A stretch of 32,837 nt of DNA from an uncultured Bdellovibrionales bacterium. Lineage in GTDB: Bacteria; Bdellovibrionota; Bdellovibrionia; Bdellovibrionales; JAMPXM01. The stretch spans positions 1 through 32,837 of the forward strand of contig CALBDW010000149.1 of assembly GCA_937927435.1 (NCBI GenBank), read 5' to 3'. Under the pieces are notes generated by a model. That model worked only from the letters and a program-made list of their open reading frames with translations, was not told the origin of the DNA and did no database searches. Below are positions 8,196 to 16,605 of this stretch, piece after piece; position 1 is the stretch's first letter; each line of letters opens with the position of its first letter. The translations under genes were made by a program, and so were the position numbers.

Positions 8196-9617
8196 ATGAA
8201 CCAATCGGCGAACGAATTATACGCTCTGATTGTCGATGACGAAGCCGAACTCCGTAAGTCGGTGATCTCCATCCTCAAGTCTTCTCTGCCGAACTTCCAG
8301 TTCAACATCGACGAGGCGGCGGACGGGGCGGAGGCTCTGGACAAGTATAAGGCCGGGAACTGGGACCTCGTCATCATGGACGTTCGCATGCCGAAGATGT
8401 CCGGCCTTGAAGCCTTGCGCGCGATCAAAAGCCACGACCCCCGCACGTTCGTTCTGCTGATGACAGCCCACGCGAATGTTCAAGACGCGATCCAAGCCGT
8501 GCGGGAAGGCGCCTACGATTACATTGAAAAACCGGTCCAGCCGGAAAAACTCATCGAAGTCGTGACCCGCGCCGCCGAAGCTCGCGAAATGGTTTCACGG
8601 CTTGCAATCTCGAACCCCATTTTCGACGACGACATCGACAGCGAATTCGTCGGCTCTTCGAAAAAGATGCGTGACGTGTTCGATCTCATCCACCGCCTCT
8701 GCAAAGTCGATACGACGGTGCTCATCCGCGGCGAAAACGGCACAGGTAAAGAACTCGTCGCGCGTGCCATCCACTACAATTCCCCGCGCAAGTCAGGCTC
8801 GCTCGTCGCGATCAACTGCGGCGCGATCCCTGAAAACCTGATGGAGAGCGAGCTTTTCGGTCACGAGAAAGGCTCGTTCACCGGCGCACACGAGCGTAAA
8901 ATCGGTAAGTTCCAACTTGCGAACAACGGTACCATCTTCCTCGACGAAATCGGCGAATTGCGTCCCGACATGCAGGTCAAGCTTTTGCGGGTGCTCCAAG
9001 AACGCAAATTCACGCCGGTCGGAAGCTCCCGCGAGGTGAAGACCGACGCGCGCATCATCGCGGCGACGAACCGAAACCTCGAGAAAATGATCGAGGAAGG
9101 AACGTTCCGCGAAGATCTGTTCTACCGGTTGAACGTCATGCCGATCTTCCTGCCGCCTCTCCGGGAACGCGTCGACGATATCGGCGAACTCGCTCAGTAC
9201 TTCATCCGAAAGTTCTCGAAGTCTCACGGTCGCGTCATCAAAGGACTGACGGAGGAAACACTCGAAATCCTGAAAAAGTACCGTTGGCCCGGCAATATCC
9301 GCGAGCTCGAAAACGTCATCGAGCGAGCCTTCATCGTCGAAAACTCCGATTTCATCACGCCGGCTTCTCTTCCGGAGCACATCCTGCAACAAACCTCCGG
9401 CCGCGTTCAGACGTCGGTGGGGCCCTCAGTTCCCTACACCGGACCGCTCGATTACGAGGCATTTAAGGAACAAGCTGAAAAGGAGTTCATCATCAGCGCC
9501 CTGAAAGCAAACAAGGGCCGTATCAATAAAACGGTGGCTGAAGCCAACATTCCGAAGAATACCCTACTCCGTAAGATCAAGAAGTATGGAATCAACGTCC
9601 GCGATTTCATGGATTGA
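8196..9617 (+). CDS. NtrC-family sigma-54-dependent response regulator
   Basis: This 473-residue regulator has three domains. The receiver (1-125) has the acidic pair D14/D15, phospho-acceptor Asp62 in VIMDVRMP, Thr90 and Lys112. The AAA+ activator domain has Walker A GENGTGKE (179-186), the sigma-54 loop GSFTGA (226-231, a variant of GAFTGA), Walker B IFLDEIGE (247-254) and the arginine-finger region. The C-terminal Fis-type helix-turn-helix (about 440-473) contains NKTVAEANIPKNTLLRKI. A GAGG site precedes the ATG. Its partner is the CHASE2 kinase 17 nt upstream, so phosphorylation should switch on RpoN promoters. No convincing -24/-12 promoter was recognised in the window, so its targets are unknown. 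Confidence 0.95.
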   Translation: MNQSANELYALIVDDEAELRKSVISILKSSLPNFQFNIDEAADGAEALDKYKAGNWDLVIMDVRMPKMSGLEALRAIKSHDPRTFVLLMTAHANVQDAIQAVREGAYDYIEKPVQPEKLIEVVTRAAEAREMVSRLAISNPIFDDDIDSEFVGSSKKMRDVFDLIHRLCKVDTTVLIRGENGTGKELVARAIHYNSPRKSGSLVAINCGAIPENLMESELFGHEKGSFTGAHERKIGKFQLANNGTIFLDEIGELRPDMQVKLLRVLQERKFTPVGSSREVKTDARIIAATNRNLEKMIEEGTFREDLFYRLNVMPIFLPPLRERVDDIGELAQYFIRKFSKSHGRVIKGLTEETLEILKKYRWPGNIRELENVIERAFIVENSDFITPASLPEHILQQTSGRVQTSVGPSVPYTGPLDYEAFKEQAEKEFIISALKANKGRINKTVAEANIPKNTLLRKIKKYGINVRDFMD

Positions 9618-9623
9618 CAGAGA

Positions 9624-9662
9624 CAGGCGCTCCTGCGAGCCCCTTGCCGACGGGAGCGCCTG
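9624..9662. terminator. Hairpin between convergent genes, probable bidirectional terminator
   Basis: CAGGCGCTCC (9624-9633) and GGAGCGCCTG (9653-9662) form a perfect 10-bp GC-rich stem around a 19-nt loop. It occupies nearly the whole 48-nt gap between the stop of the response regulator and the stop of the convergent HExxH protein. There is no T-run on either side, so intrinsic termination would be weak; the position still argues for a role at the 3' ends. Confidence 0.45.
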
Positions 9663-9665
9663 CGA

Positions 9666-11033
9666 TCATATCTCATCGATGGCTTTCGACCAGACCAGCT
9701 GACCCACGATTTTCTTAAACCGATATCCTTCAAGCGAATCGAACTTGAAAACCCTCTTAAGCTTCGCATCGGTTTTCACAAGTCGCCCGTCAGAAGTCAG
9801 CGCAAAATACGTTTTTGAGGCGCCCGGGAACACGCTTACGAAACCGTTCGGGTTCTGAACTTTTTTAAGGTCGGCGACCTGTAATTTCACATCGCCTTTA
9901 AACCTCTTGCTGGGCAAAAGATAAATCGTCCCACTATCGGTCGTGAATCCCAAACGGCTTTCCCACTTCGTTATGTAACGCGGAGACAGCCCGCCCAGAT
10001 CGACGCGAAGGGCTCGGCCGTTTTGAAAACACGCAAGCTCCCGTTCCGAAAGGACACAGCCATCACGATTTTCGAGAAGTACGTCTTTAACTCTTTCTCT
10101 CTTCACGTCCCACTCTTCACGAATAGCTTTATCGATGGCCGTCTCCAAAACATCGCTCAGATCGCCCGGCGCATCGGCCACATTGAAGAATCGGACCGCT
10201 CCCGTTTCGGCATCAAAAATGACCGTGGCCCACTCGAGGACTTGGGTCAGAATCGCGTCCGGAACCACTTCCCGATAAGGCTGAATTCGACCGCTTTCGC
10301 TGACATGAAAAATCCGCCCATCCACGTCCTGCACAAGTACACCCGGCTCAAGAGGACGAGGATAATCATTAAACCTGTTGAGCAAATCGAGGAAAGCCGA
10401 CGCGCGCGCCTCCCGGCGTGTGGACTTCGGAAGACTTTCGGTTGAAGCCAACCGAATTTTGAGTTCGGTTTCCGCGGCGTAGGAGCCTTTGTACCGATAA
10501 CTCGGATCACACGCTTCGTATCCTTGATACAACCCGCGGTAGCACCTCACGTGCGAATAGCGTTTCGGATCCAAATGCCGCGCTTCATGGATCAGTACTC
10601 CCATAGCCGTAAGTGGCGAGAAGTTCTCGATCAAGGGGCAGACCATAACCCGTCTGGAATACCGCCAAGGCATCACGAAGGCGCCCACCCCATCTTTCTT
10701 GCACGAGCCCCAGTCCGCCGGCACTTCAAACACATCGACTCGGGCTCGCAGATATTCGATCGCTGAAGGGCCGATGATGTTATTATCAAACACCTTTCCT
10801 GAGTCGAGATTCGGGAGTTCATCGAGCGCGACCAACGCCTCCAGCACCCTATAAAAGACGTTCGACGGATCACACGTACTCAGTTCGTCGTTACGAACCA
10901 CGAACTTAAAATGCTTCACTTGTTTCGCGATCTTTTCTTCATCCAAGCATCGGTTCTCCTCGGCGCGAGCAAAGGCAGAACCGAAGGATGAAACGGCAGC
11001 AACCATCGCTATGATCAAATAAAATATTCTCAT
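9666..11033 (-). CDS. Secreted putative zinc metalloprotease-like protein (HEARH motif)
   Basis: This 455-residue protein is of unrecognised family. It begins with a clear signal peptide (MRIFYLIIAMVAAVSSFGSA, cleavage near 22-24), so it should be exported. An HExxH motif, HEARH at 149-153 within GVLIHEARHLD, is preceded by hydrophobic residues as in zinc peptidases. Glu188 or Glu190 in SYAAETE could be a third ligand. Six cysteines (29, 54, 111, 132, 164, 175) lie in the N-terminal half and may form disulfides. The C-terminal half reads like short beta-strands (SDGRLVKTD, SGTIYLLPS) with no known motif. I start at the ATG at 11033, with GAGG 6 nt upstream; the frame stays open for another 112 codons without signal or ribosome site. 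Peptidase activity is inference. Confidence 0.7.
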   Translation of the reverse strand: MRIFYLIIAMVAAVSSFGSAFARAEENRCLDEEKIAKQVKHFKFVVRNDELSTCDPSNVFYRVLEALVALDELPNLDSGKVFDNNIIGPSAIEYLRARVDVFEVPADWGSCKKDGVGAFVMPWRYSRRVMVCPLIENFSPLTAMGVLIHEARHLDPKRYSHVRCYRGLYQGYEACDPSYRYKGSYAAETELKIRLASTESLPKSTRREARASAFLDLLNRFNDYPRPLEPGVLVQDVDGRIFHVSESGRIQPYREVVPDAILTQVLEWATVIFDAETGAVRFFNVADAPGDLSDVLETAIDKAIREEWDVKRERVKDVLLENRDGCVLSERELACFQNGRALRVDLGGLSPRYITKWESRLGFTTDSGTIYLLPSKRFKGDVKLQVADLKKVQNPNGFVSVFPGASKTYFALTSDGRLVKTDAKLKRVFKFDSLEGYRFKKIVGQLVWSKAIDEI

Positions 11034-11324
11034 CGTTCGCCTCGTCGGCTCCTTTCCGGAACCGGAAACCCGACACGCTCCACCGACCGCTTTTCGCGTC
11101 GCCACGGGCCTGCAATTGGGGTTCCATGAGCAAAACTGGGATAAAGCCGTAAATAGGAGGATCGGACCGTAAAAGTGACGAATTTCGACAGTGCTCGCGC
11201 TTTCAAGCCCTAATCCGGCACTAAAGGGACCAAGTTTATGAGTTCTACAAATTCCTTGCACCGATTGATGCTGAAAGAGGCGAAGAGGATATGAGACCCT
11301 TCGGCTCTTGGAGAGGGAACACAA
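11034..11324. other. Divergent intergenic region without a recognised element
   Basis: These 291 bases separate the divergent HExxH protein and the small membrane protein and must hold both promoters. I found no pair of -35/-10 boxes with good spacing, no riboswitch-like structure and no small gene with a ribosome site. The minus-strand frame of the HExxH gene remains open across most of it, which I regard as chance. Confidence 0.4.
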
Positions 11325-11882
11325 ATGACGACACTCTTTGCCCGTAAGCAGATTCGCGACGTGGACCAAGTCAAGAGCCCGAATGTTTTCCTGATGGGAG
11401 TCGCCGCCGGCGCGGGAGTCCTCCTCTTAACGGCCGTGGCGCGGGTTTGGCCAGGCAACTATCTCGACCTCGAAACCCTCATCGGTTCCGTTTTCACGGA
11501 CCGTATCGACCCCCTTACGCGCAAAATCGGCCTCGTGGTTTTTCTTCTGATTTCCGGAATCAGCGCGTTCGGCTATTCGTTCATATTCTGGTCCGCCCGC
11601 CGCTCAGGAGCATGGATCGGGGCCCAGCTTGCGCTCTTCCATTACCTCATTTCGGGCTTTCTTGTGGGAATCTTCCCCGCCTTTCATCCGCATATTCCGC
11701 GGCTCATGGTGCCACCGGGCTTTTACATGACCAATATGGGATTCACGACGTCTGTCATGTTCTTTGTCGCCCACATCGCATACGGCGCGCTCTTCGGCCA
11801 ACTCTTCGACTGGGCCGCCATCCGCGATGAATTTCCCCAACCGATTTCATCAACCGGACGAACGATTCAAAATTACCGATGA
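11325..11882 (+). CDS. Four-helix integral membrane protein of unknown function
   Basis: This 185-residue protein is not recognised. It has about 20 polar residues at the N-terminus, then four hydrophobic segments: roughly 23-43, 67-88, 96-118 and 138-162. A short soluble tail follows. The loop between helices 3 and 4 has FHPHIPRLMVPPGF. There are no catalytic motifs and no signal peptide cleavage site. The ATG is preceded by GAGAGGGA at a good distance. It lies alone on the plus strand, divergent from the HExxH protein, and its last 10 bases overlap the end of the convergent GT9 gene. The reading frame and composition look like real coding sequence; function is unknown. Confidence 0.7.
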   Translation: MTTLFARKQIRDVDQVKSPNVFLMGVAAGAGVLLLTAVARVWPGNYLDLETLIGSVFTDRIDPLTRKIGLVVFLLISGISAFGYSFIFWSARRSGAWIGAQLALFHYLISGFLVGIFPAFHPHIPRLMVPPGFYMTNMGFTTSVMFFVAHIAYGALFGQLFDWAAIRDEFPQPISSTGRTIQNYR

Positions 11883-13024
11883 GTGGAGACAAGCGAGCGG
11901 GCTGCCTCGACGACGGTAATCGCATCGATTTTTGCCATGCATTCATGCGTTCCGACAGGACAAGCTCTTGAGCCATGCTTCCCGCACGGACGACATCGAA
12001 GCGACACTCGCGGCACCTGCACCACTTTCGCCCGGCTTTGCCATGGCCGATAGCCGAATTCGAGAACCGTGGGGCCGAAGACGGCGACAGTCGGCACGCC
12101 CGCGGCGGCCGCAAGATGAGTAGCCCCGCTGTCGTTGCCGATAAAGAGGGTCGCCAGCGACAATAACTCCGCCGATTCAAATAATGATGTCCCCGCCACC
12201 ACCGCTGCCCCCGGAATATCGGCGGCGATCCTTTCACACAACTCTTTCTCTGCAGCCGCTCCGATTAAGACGATTTGGTAGCCATCACCACTCAAAATCC
12301 GCCCGGTTTCGGCGAAGCCAGAAGACTTCCACATCTTTGTCGCCCAGACGCTTCCCGGAGCAAGAAACGCCAGAGGCTTTCCGACTTCAAGAAGTTTCGA
12401 CGCGATTTCCGCCGCACGCGTGGAAAGCAGATCGAGCCGGTGACTTCGTTCAAACTCGTTGCGAATGCGCTTGAGGGCTGGAATCTCCATCGATGCCCAA
12501 GCGGGTACCGGTAACAATTCCCCTCCAGGGCCTTGGCCGCCCGCCGCCTCCTGCTGACCGGCAAACTGGTCAAGCCTCTTCCTCCACTCGGGCTCGAAGG
12601 GTTCAAGAAGTGCGAGCTGCCGTAAAGCTTCGGGCAGTTCCAACGGTCTTCTCACACGGTGGTGAAAGGCAAGAAACGAAAGTAAATGCCGATATCCGAC
12701 TTTCCGTTCGGCTTGAAGAGCACGGGCCAGCCAAGTCGAACGCGGTGACTCGTGCGGGCAGATCAACCAGTCAAACTTCCTCGCCTTCAGCTTCGCAACC
12801 GCCGACCGCCAGTCCTCCCGATCTTTTTTATCGACTTCAATCACCTCGTCCACGAGTCTCGTGGCCAGCATGAATCCACCGAGCCCCCGCCGGCAAAGAA
12901 GCGTGATCTTATCACCGGGCTCGAGTTGTCGGAGATTTTTGAGCAGTGGAATTCCGAGGAGAAGATCCCCGAGAAAAGCCGTTTGAATGACTAGATGTTC
13001 AGAGACGGTCGCTTTTTCGGCCAC
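11873..13024 (-). CDS. GT9-family glycosyltransferase (heptosyltransferase-like)
   Basis: This 383-residue protein matches the GT9/heptosyltransferase family (WaaC, WaaF, RfaQ), which adds ADP-activated heptose to the LPS core at the cytoplasmic face of the inner membrane. Visible are the N-terminal IQTAFLGDLLLGIPLL with the conserved Gly-Asp (Asp20), the C-terminal nucleotide-sugar site FIGNDSGATHLAAAAGVP, AVFGPT, and a cysteine-rich tail CRPCG...CPVGTHECM common in this family. Start is a GTG at 13024 with only a weak purine site; it overlaps the upstream GT9 gene by 34 nt, so translation is probably coupled. The precise acceptor cannot be told from sequence. It is the last gene of the envelope cluster. 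Confidence 0.88.
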   Translation of the reverse strand: MAEKATVSEHLVIQTAFLGDLLLGIPLLKNLRQLEPGDKITLLCRRGLGGFMLATRLVDEVIEVDKKDREDWRSAVAKLKARKFDWLICPHESPRSTWLARALQAERKVGYRHLLSFLAFHHRVRRPLELPEALRQLALLEPFEPEWRKRLDQFAGQQEAAGGQGPGGELLPVPAWASMEIPALKRIRNEFERSHRLDLLSTRAAEIASKLLEVGKPLAFLAPGSVWATKMWKSSGFAETGRILSGDGYQIVLIGAAAEKELCERIAADIPGAAVVAGTSLFESAELLSLATLFIGNDSGATHLAAAAGVPTVAVFGPTVLEFGYRPWQSRAKVVQVPRVSLRCRPCGKHGSRACPVGTHECMAKIDAITVVEAARSLVSTHR

Positions 13025-14196
13025 TTCTTATTATCCAAATCGTTTTCCGTCCGTTTCAGCGTCCCTAGGGCCTGTCTCACGCCGTCCACGATCTCACCGA
13101 TCGAGACCAGGTCATAACACATCGGTGTCCTTTGGCACCTGCGCTTCCAACAGGGACTGCAGCTCGCTTTCGTGAGAACAGCGACGCCGCGATCGTAGAG
13201 GTCGATTTCATGAGCACATGTCGGCCCGAACCAAGCGACCGTCCATTTACCCAGAGCGATCGCCATGTGCAGACCTAAACTATCACCGGTCACGACGATA
13301 TCGCAAGCCGACAAACTGACAATGCCGTCCCGCAGACCTTTCTCCGTAGGCGAGAGCACGACGTCGAGACCGTGGCCGATACGCTGGTTTCGGAGAGTAT
13401 CTTCATGCCCTCCAAGCAAGACGATGCGAATCTTCGAACCGAATTCCGCCGTGAGCGCGTTGATCAGGTCACGATGCTTTTCGATCGATAGCTTTTTGTA
13501 GGGAATCGCATTGCTGCAACCGGTGTTGATACCGACCACGACCTGTTCCGGATGACGACTCCATTGCGAACGGCGCTGTGTCGCGGCTTTTTCTTCTTCT
13601 TTAGACAGCTTCAAAACATACGGATCGCGTTGCCAAGGGCCGAGTTCGAGAGCCTCGTGAACCAATCTCGTCTCGGGCTTTCGGTTTTCGAAAAATTTCT
13701 TCCGGTCAGAAAGGCCGATTTGCCAAAGCTCTTCCGCCGCCGGAGTCGCAGGTACGATCGCGCCCGTCGCCGCATCAACCTGGAAGCCGAAGACCATTTC
13801 CGCTTTCGTCTTTTTGAGAATGCCTCCGGCTTTCAAACTCTTGTCGACAACCATCGCGATGTCGAACTCGAGGGCTGACAAAGCCAAGAGGTCGTCAGGC
13901 GACGTCGTCAACACGCGGTCAACGTGGGGGTTGTTTTCCAAAAGGTGGTGAGCCGGGCTTTGCGTGACCCACGTGATATGACAGCCCGGAAACTTCCGCC
14001 GGATCGCCGGCAGCAAAGCCGTTGACCTCAAAACCGCGCCGAGAGCTTCAAGATGGACCAGGAGAATGCGCGCCGTAGGGACACTCATATGCGGACAAAG
14101 CGAATCGCAAATTTCGCTTTTCCCGCAAGGCTTATAACCGTTGAAATGCCGACAATTCACGATCGCCACATCTTTATCGTACGCCTTCCGCGTCAC
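12991..14196 (-). CDS. GT9-like glycosyltransferase with four-cysteine N-terminus
   Basis: This 401-residue protein has a GT9 fold: a Rossmann start at ARILLVHLEALGAVLRST (42-59), the C-terminal VTGDSLGLHMAIALGK and AWFGPT segments, and a tail with CSPCWKRRCQRTPMC. Two things are unusual. Before the fold there is an extra stretch with four cysteines (15, 24, 30, 34; NCRHFNGYKPC then CDSLCPH), a possible metal or Fe-S site. The family Gly-Asp that carries the proposed catalytic aspartate reads Gly-Ala (A54). I start at a GTG at 14196; an ATG at codon 37 would drop the cysteines but has no ribosome site. It follows the pseudo-receiver gene by 58 nt. The sugar transferred is unknown, and an altered reaction is possible. 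Confidence 0.82.
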   Translation of the reverse strand: MTRKAYDKDVAIVNCRHFNGYKPCGKSEICDSLCPHMSVPTARILLVHLEALGAVLRSTALLPAIRRKFPGCHITWVTQSPAHHLLENNPHVDRVLTTSPDDLLALSALEFDIAMVVDKSLKAGGILKKTKAEMVFGFQVDAATGAIVPATPAAEELWQIGLSDRKKFFENRKPETRLVHEALELGPWQRDPYVLKLSKEEEKAATQRRSQWSRHPEQVVVGINTGCSNAIPYKKLSIEKHRDLINALTAEFGSKIRIVLLGGHEDTLRNQRIGHGLDVVLSPTEKGLRDGIVSLSACDIVVTGDSLGLHMAIALGKWTVAWFGPTCAHEIDLYDRGVAVLTKASCSPCWKRRCQRTPMCYDLVSIGEIVDGVRQALGTLKRTENDLDNKKWPKKRPSLNI

Positions 14197-14254
14197 GATT
14201 GTTACTCGACCGTAGGCCAGGCGCCTTTTTCCTGCTCGAATTCGCGAAGATTAT

Positions 14255-15433
14255 TCAAAATGAACACGCGAGCGCGGAATTTAATGAGTTCGGGAATCTC
14301 GTCGATGCGGACGCAAAGGCCTCCACACCCTTTGTCATCAGCCGTGTTTTCTGCGTTTCCAACAGCATTCGGCGTTTTCTCGTGTAAAGAAAATAGCGGC
14401 GACTGACCGGGAGATGGAGATAAAGATTAAAGCCGATCTCGTACTCGGCATCGACCTCCGCCACCTTAACACCCGTGTATTTTCCGCTCTCGACCGGCTG
14501 GATCTCGAAAACCGTACGGTTAAAATGGAAAAACGCCACGTTCAAAGCGCGTCCGGACCATTCGCGAAACCTGAAGACATCCGCCTTACGGCCCCACCAT
14601 GTTTTCGTGTCGACCCGTGCGTGTAAATCGACTGGGAAAAATTTGTTGAAATGAATAAGAATCCCCTTTTCTTTGAGATAGCCGGTGATTTCACTTCCAA
14701 GAACCTGAAGGATCAGAGATTCCGTCGAGATCTCGAATCCGTCACAAGCGCATACGACGTAACCGCTGAGGTCGCGCACGTTCACGATCAAACAATGTAA
14801 TCGATCGGAAACAGTTTTCCTTTTCCCCGACGCACTCCCCTGGGCGAGAGCCTTCGCTTTCTCCAGGCCTCGTTCGATCGCCTCAACGAGCAAAGCGTAC
14901 TTTTCCCTGCCTCGTTCTTCGACTTCACCAGCTTCGGGAATCGCGCTCCGCAAGTCCAACTTCCGCGCCGCGCCCCTCTCGGTGAAAACCAATCGCGAGG
15001 AGGCCGCTTGTCCCGTAATGTGGATCAGCGAGTTCATCGACTCACGTGGCGTGAATTTATTATCGTTTTGAAGCCCTAACACGAACCGTTCAAACGAGGA
15101 TCCGCTGACGGGAGCGGGCAAACAGTGGGCGATGCCGAGCCTCTGCATATCAGCACGAGGCATGAGGGTCCTCGCCGAATAGCCCACCACCGTTTGGCCG
15201 TAACGAACCCGTAGAACTTCGCAGATTCCCGAGATGCGGCTGAGCGGCTGGTCGACGGAAAGGAGCGCATATCGCGGCCGTTTCTCTGCCTTAAGAAGAA
15301 AGCCGACGGCCGAGATCGGATCATCGAAAGAATGAAGTTCCCAGCCCCGCCCTCTTAAGTACGTCTCAAACTTCACCAACGAACAATCGTCGGATCTGAT
15401 CAGCAGAATGCCGCTTTGGTTGAAGACGTCCAT
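14255..15433 (-). CDS. Protein with a degenerate receiver-like domain, function unknown
   Basis: This 392-residue protein is not recognised as a whole. Residues 8-120 fit a CheY-like receiver pattern: GILLIRSDD gives the first strand and acidic pair (D15/D16), but the phospho-acceptor position is Ser59 (LLSVDQP), and the conserved Lys is Ala107 (LPAP). It therefore should not be phosphorylated in the usual way. Residues 120-392 are predicted soluble, with a charged linker (EERGREKYALLVEAIERG) and a C-terminal beta-rich half whose family I cannot name. I start at ATG 15433, which has AGGTGA 4 nt upstream. It lies 80 nt after the DUF3108 gene and before the GT9 genes, so it may be part of the envelope operon or have its own promoter. 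Confidence 0.65.
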   Translation of the reverse strand: MDVFNQSGILLIRSDDCSLVKFETYLRGRGWELHSFDDPISAVGFLLKAEKRPRYALLSVDQPLSRISGICEVLRVRYGQTVVGYSARTLMPRADMQRLGIAHCLPAPVSGSSFERFVLGLQNDNKFTPRESMNSLIHITGQAASSRLVFTERGAARKLDLRSAIPEAGEVEERGREKYALLVEAIERGLEKAKALAQGSASGKRKTVSDRLHCLIVNVRDLSGYVVCACDGFEISTESLILQVLGSEITGYLKEKGILIHFNKFFPVDLHARVDTKTWWGRKADVFRFREWSGRALNVAFFHFNRTVFEIQPVESGKYTGVKVAEVDAEYEIGFNLYLHLPVSRRYFLYTRKRRMLLETQKTRLMTKGVEAFASASTRFPNSLNSALACSF

Positions 15434-15513
15434 GCGATCACCTGAGGTAATAGTAGAATAAACAATATCCACAGGCGTCGACAGAAAGCCACGGAATCTA
15501 AACAAAACTTGAT

Positions 15514-16605
15514 TTAAGGCTGGAGACCGGGTTCGATAGACTTCACAAGCCCGACGATCGTCCCGATCTTGATCTTACTTTCGACTCTAACGAGGAATTT
15601 GCGGTCATCGTCCGTGACCCACATGAAAATATCGCCCACCGGCTTAAACACGCCATCAAGCTCGATCTTCGGCTTGAGCACCAAGGTGTCGAGTTCCCCG
15701 ATCGGCGTCTTAATGCGCTCTCTCCTCAACACCTCGGCCGTCACAACGAGGTTTTCCCCTTCGTGAGCCACGCGAAATGCGATCTTCTTGCCAGGCTTTA
15801 ACTGGAAAGCCCGGACGTAGAATACGGCCGAAAAGACGTTTTGCGAAAACGGCGGAATCTCCCAGGTCTTCTTTTGCTCTTCAACTTTCTTCTCGGAGTT
15901 GATTTTCTTATCCCACCAAGTCGCTACACCCTGTTTCCAATCAAAAACCGAACGCGTTTCTCTCAGCTGCTTCGATTCCTTCACGTGCAAAGCGTAGCTT
16001 GAGGGGACCAAGGTATCGAAGTCGACGTAGGTTTCGAACCAGTCGTCGACCGCGTAAAACATCGCAAAAATCGATGTCGTGACCGCGCGGCCCATGAAGA
16101 AGTAACTCTTGCGACCGTTCACTTTCACAAAGGGCCGAACTTCCAGCGTGACATCGCCCGCGGTGACACCGAAGTAACTCATCTCGAGCGTGACTTTCTC
16201 TCCGACCCGGAACGGATCGACGAGAGGCCGACGTCCGACGAATCCCTCGCCGTCCTCGAGATCCGGCTCGTGCACGGGCGGTGGCGCAACGGCGGCCGCC
16301 GTCACGACTTTTCCCTTAGCGCTCTTCGAAACGGCTTTAGCCAGCTGGGGCACCTTGCCTTTTGAAGGGGCTTTACCCGCGTTTGGTTGAGCTGCCCCGG
16401 GCTCACCCGCCGAGGGCGCCACCTCACTCACCGATGGCGAAGGAATTTCGCTCACCTGAATGGCTTTCTCGAACTCTTCGTTTCGCAAGATTTCCTGCGA
16501 ACGCTCGGCCTCAAGGATTTTTGAGGCGCAAGACGTGAGAATCGCCGTTGAAAGCACGGCGACGGCGGAAACCAATAACGTTCGCGGTTCAGTCAAAGAA
16601 ATCAC
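15514..16605 (-). CDS. DUF3108 outer-envelope lipoprotein
   Basis: This 363-residue protein starts with a signal sequence ending in a lipobox (AILTSC, Cys26), so it is predicted to be a lipoprotein. A Pro/Ala/Lys-rich linker (about 55-120) leads to a domain at about 130-360 with the features of DUF3108: FRVGEKVTLEMSYFGVTAGD, then a series of beta-strands with KTPIGELDTLVLKPKI and an end in GDIFMWVTDDDRKFLVRV. The family's function is not established; the fold resembles lipid-binding beta barrels. The start is a GTG whose GTGA overlaps the lpxL stop, which implies tight translational coupling to lipid A acylation. A role in LPS handling at the periplasm is inference from that context. Confidence 0.82.
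   Translation of the reverse strand: MISLTEPRTLLVSAVAVLSTAILTSCASKILEAERSQEILRNEEFEKAIQVSEIPSPSVSEVAPSAGEPGAAQPNAGKAPSKGKVPQLAKAVSKSAKGKVVTAAAVAPPPVHEPDLEDGEGFVGRRPLVDPFRVGEKVTLEMSYFGVTAGDVTLEVRPFVKVNGRKSYFFMGRAVTTSIFAMFYAVDDWFETYVDFDTLVPSSYALHVKESKQLRETRSVFDWKQGVATWWDKKINSEKKVEEQKKTWEIPPFSQNVFSAVFYVRAFQLKPGKKIAFRVAHEGENLVVTAEVLRRERIKTPIGELDTLVLKPKIELDGVFKPVGDIFMWVTDDDRKFLVRVESKIKIGTIVGLVKSIEPGLQP

Noticed and set aside
11034..11369. 112-codon N-terminal extension of the HEARH protein
   Set aside because: It would bury the signal peptide inside the protein, has no ribosome site and overlaps the start of the divergent membrane protein.
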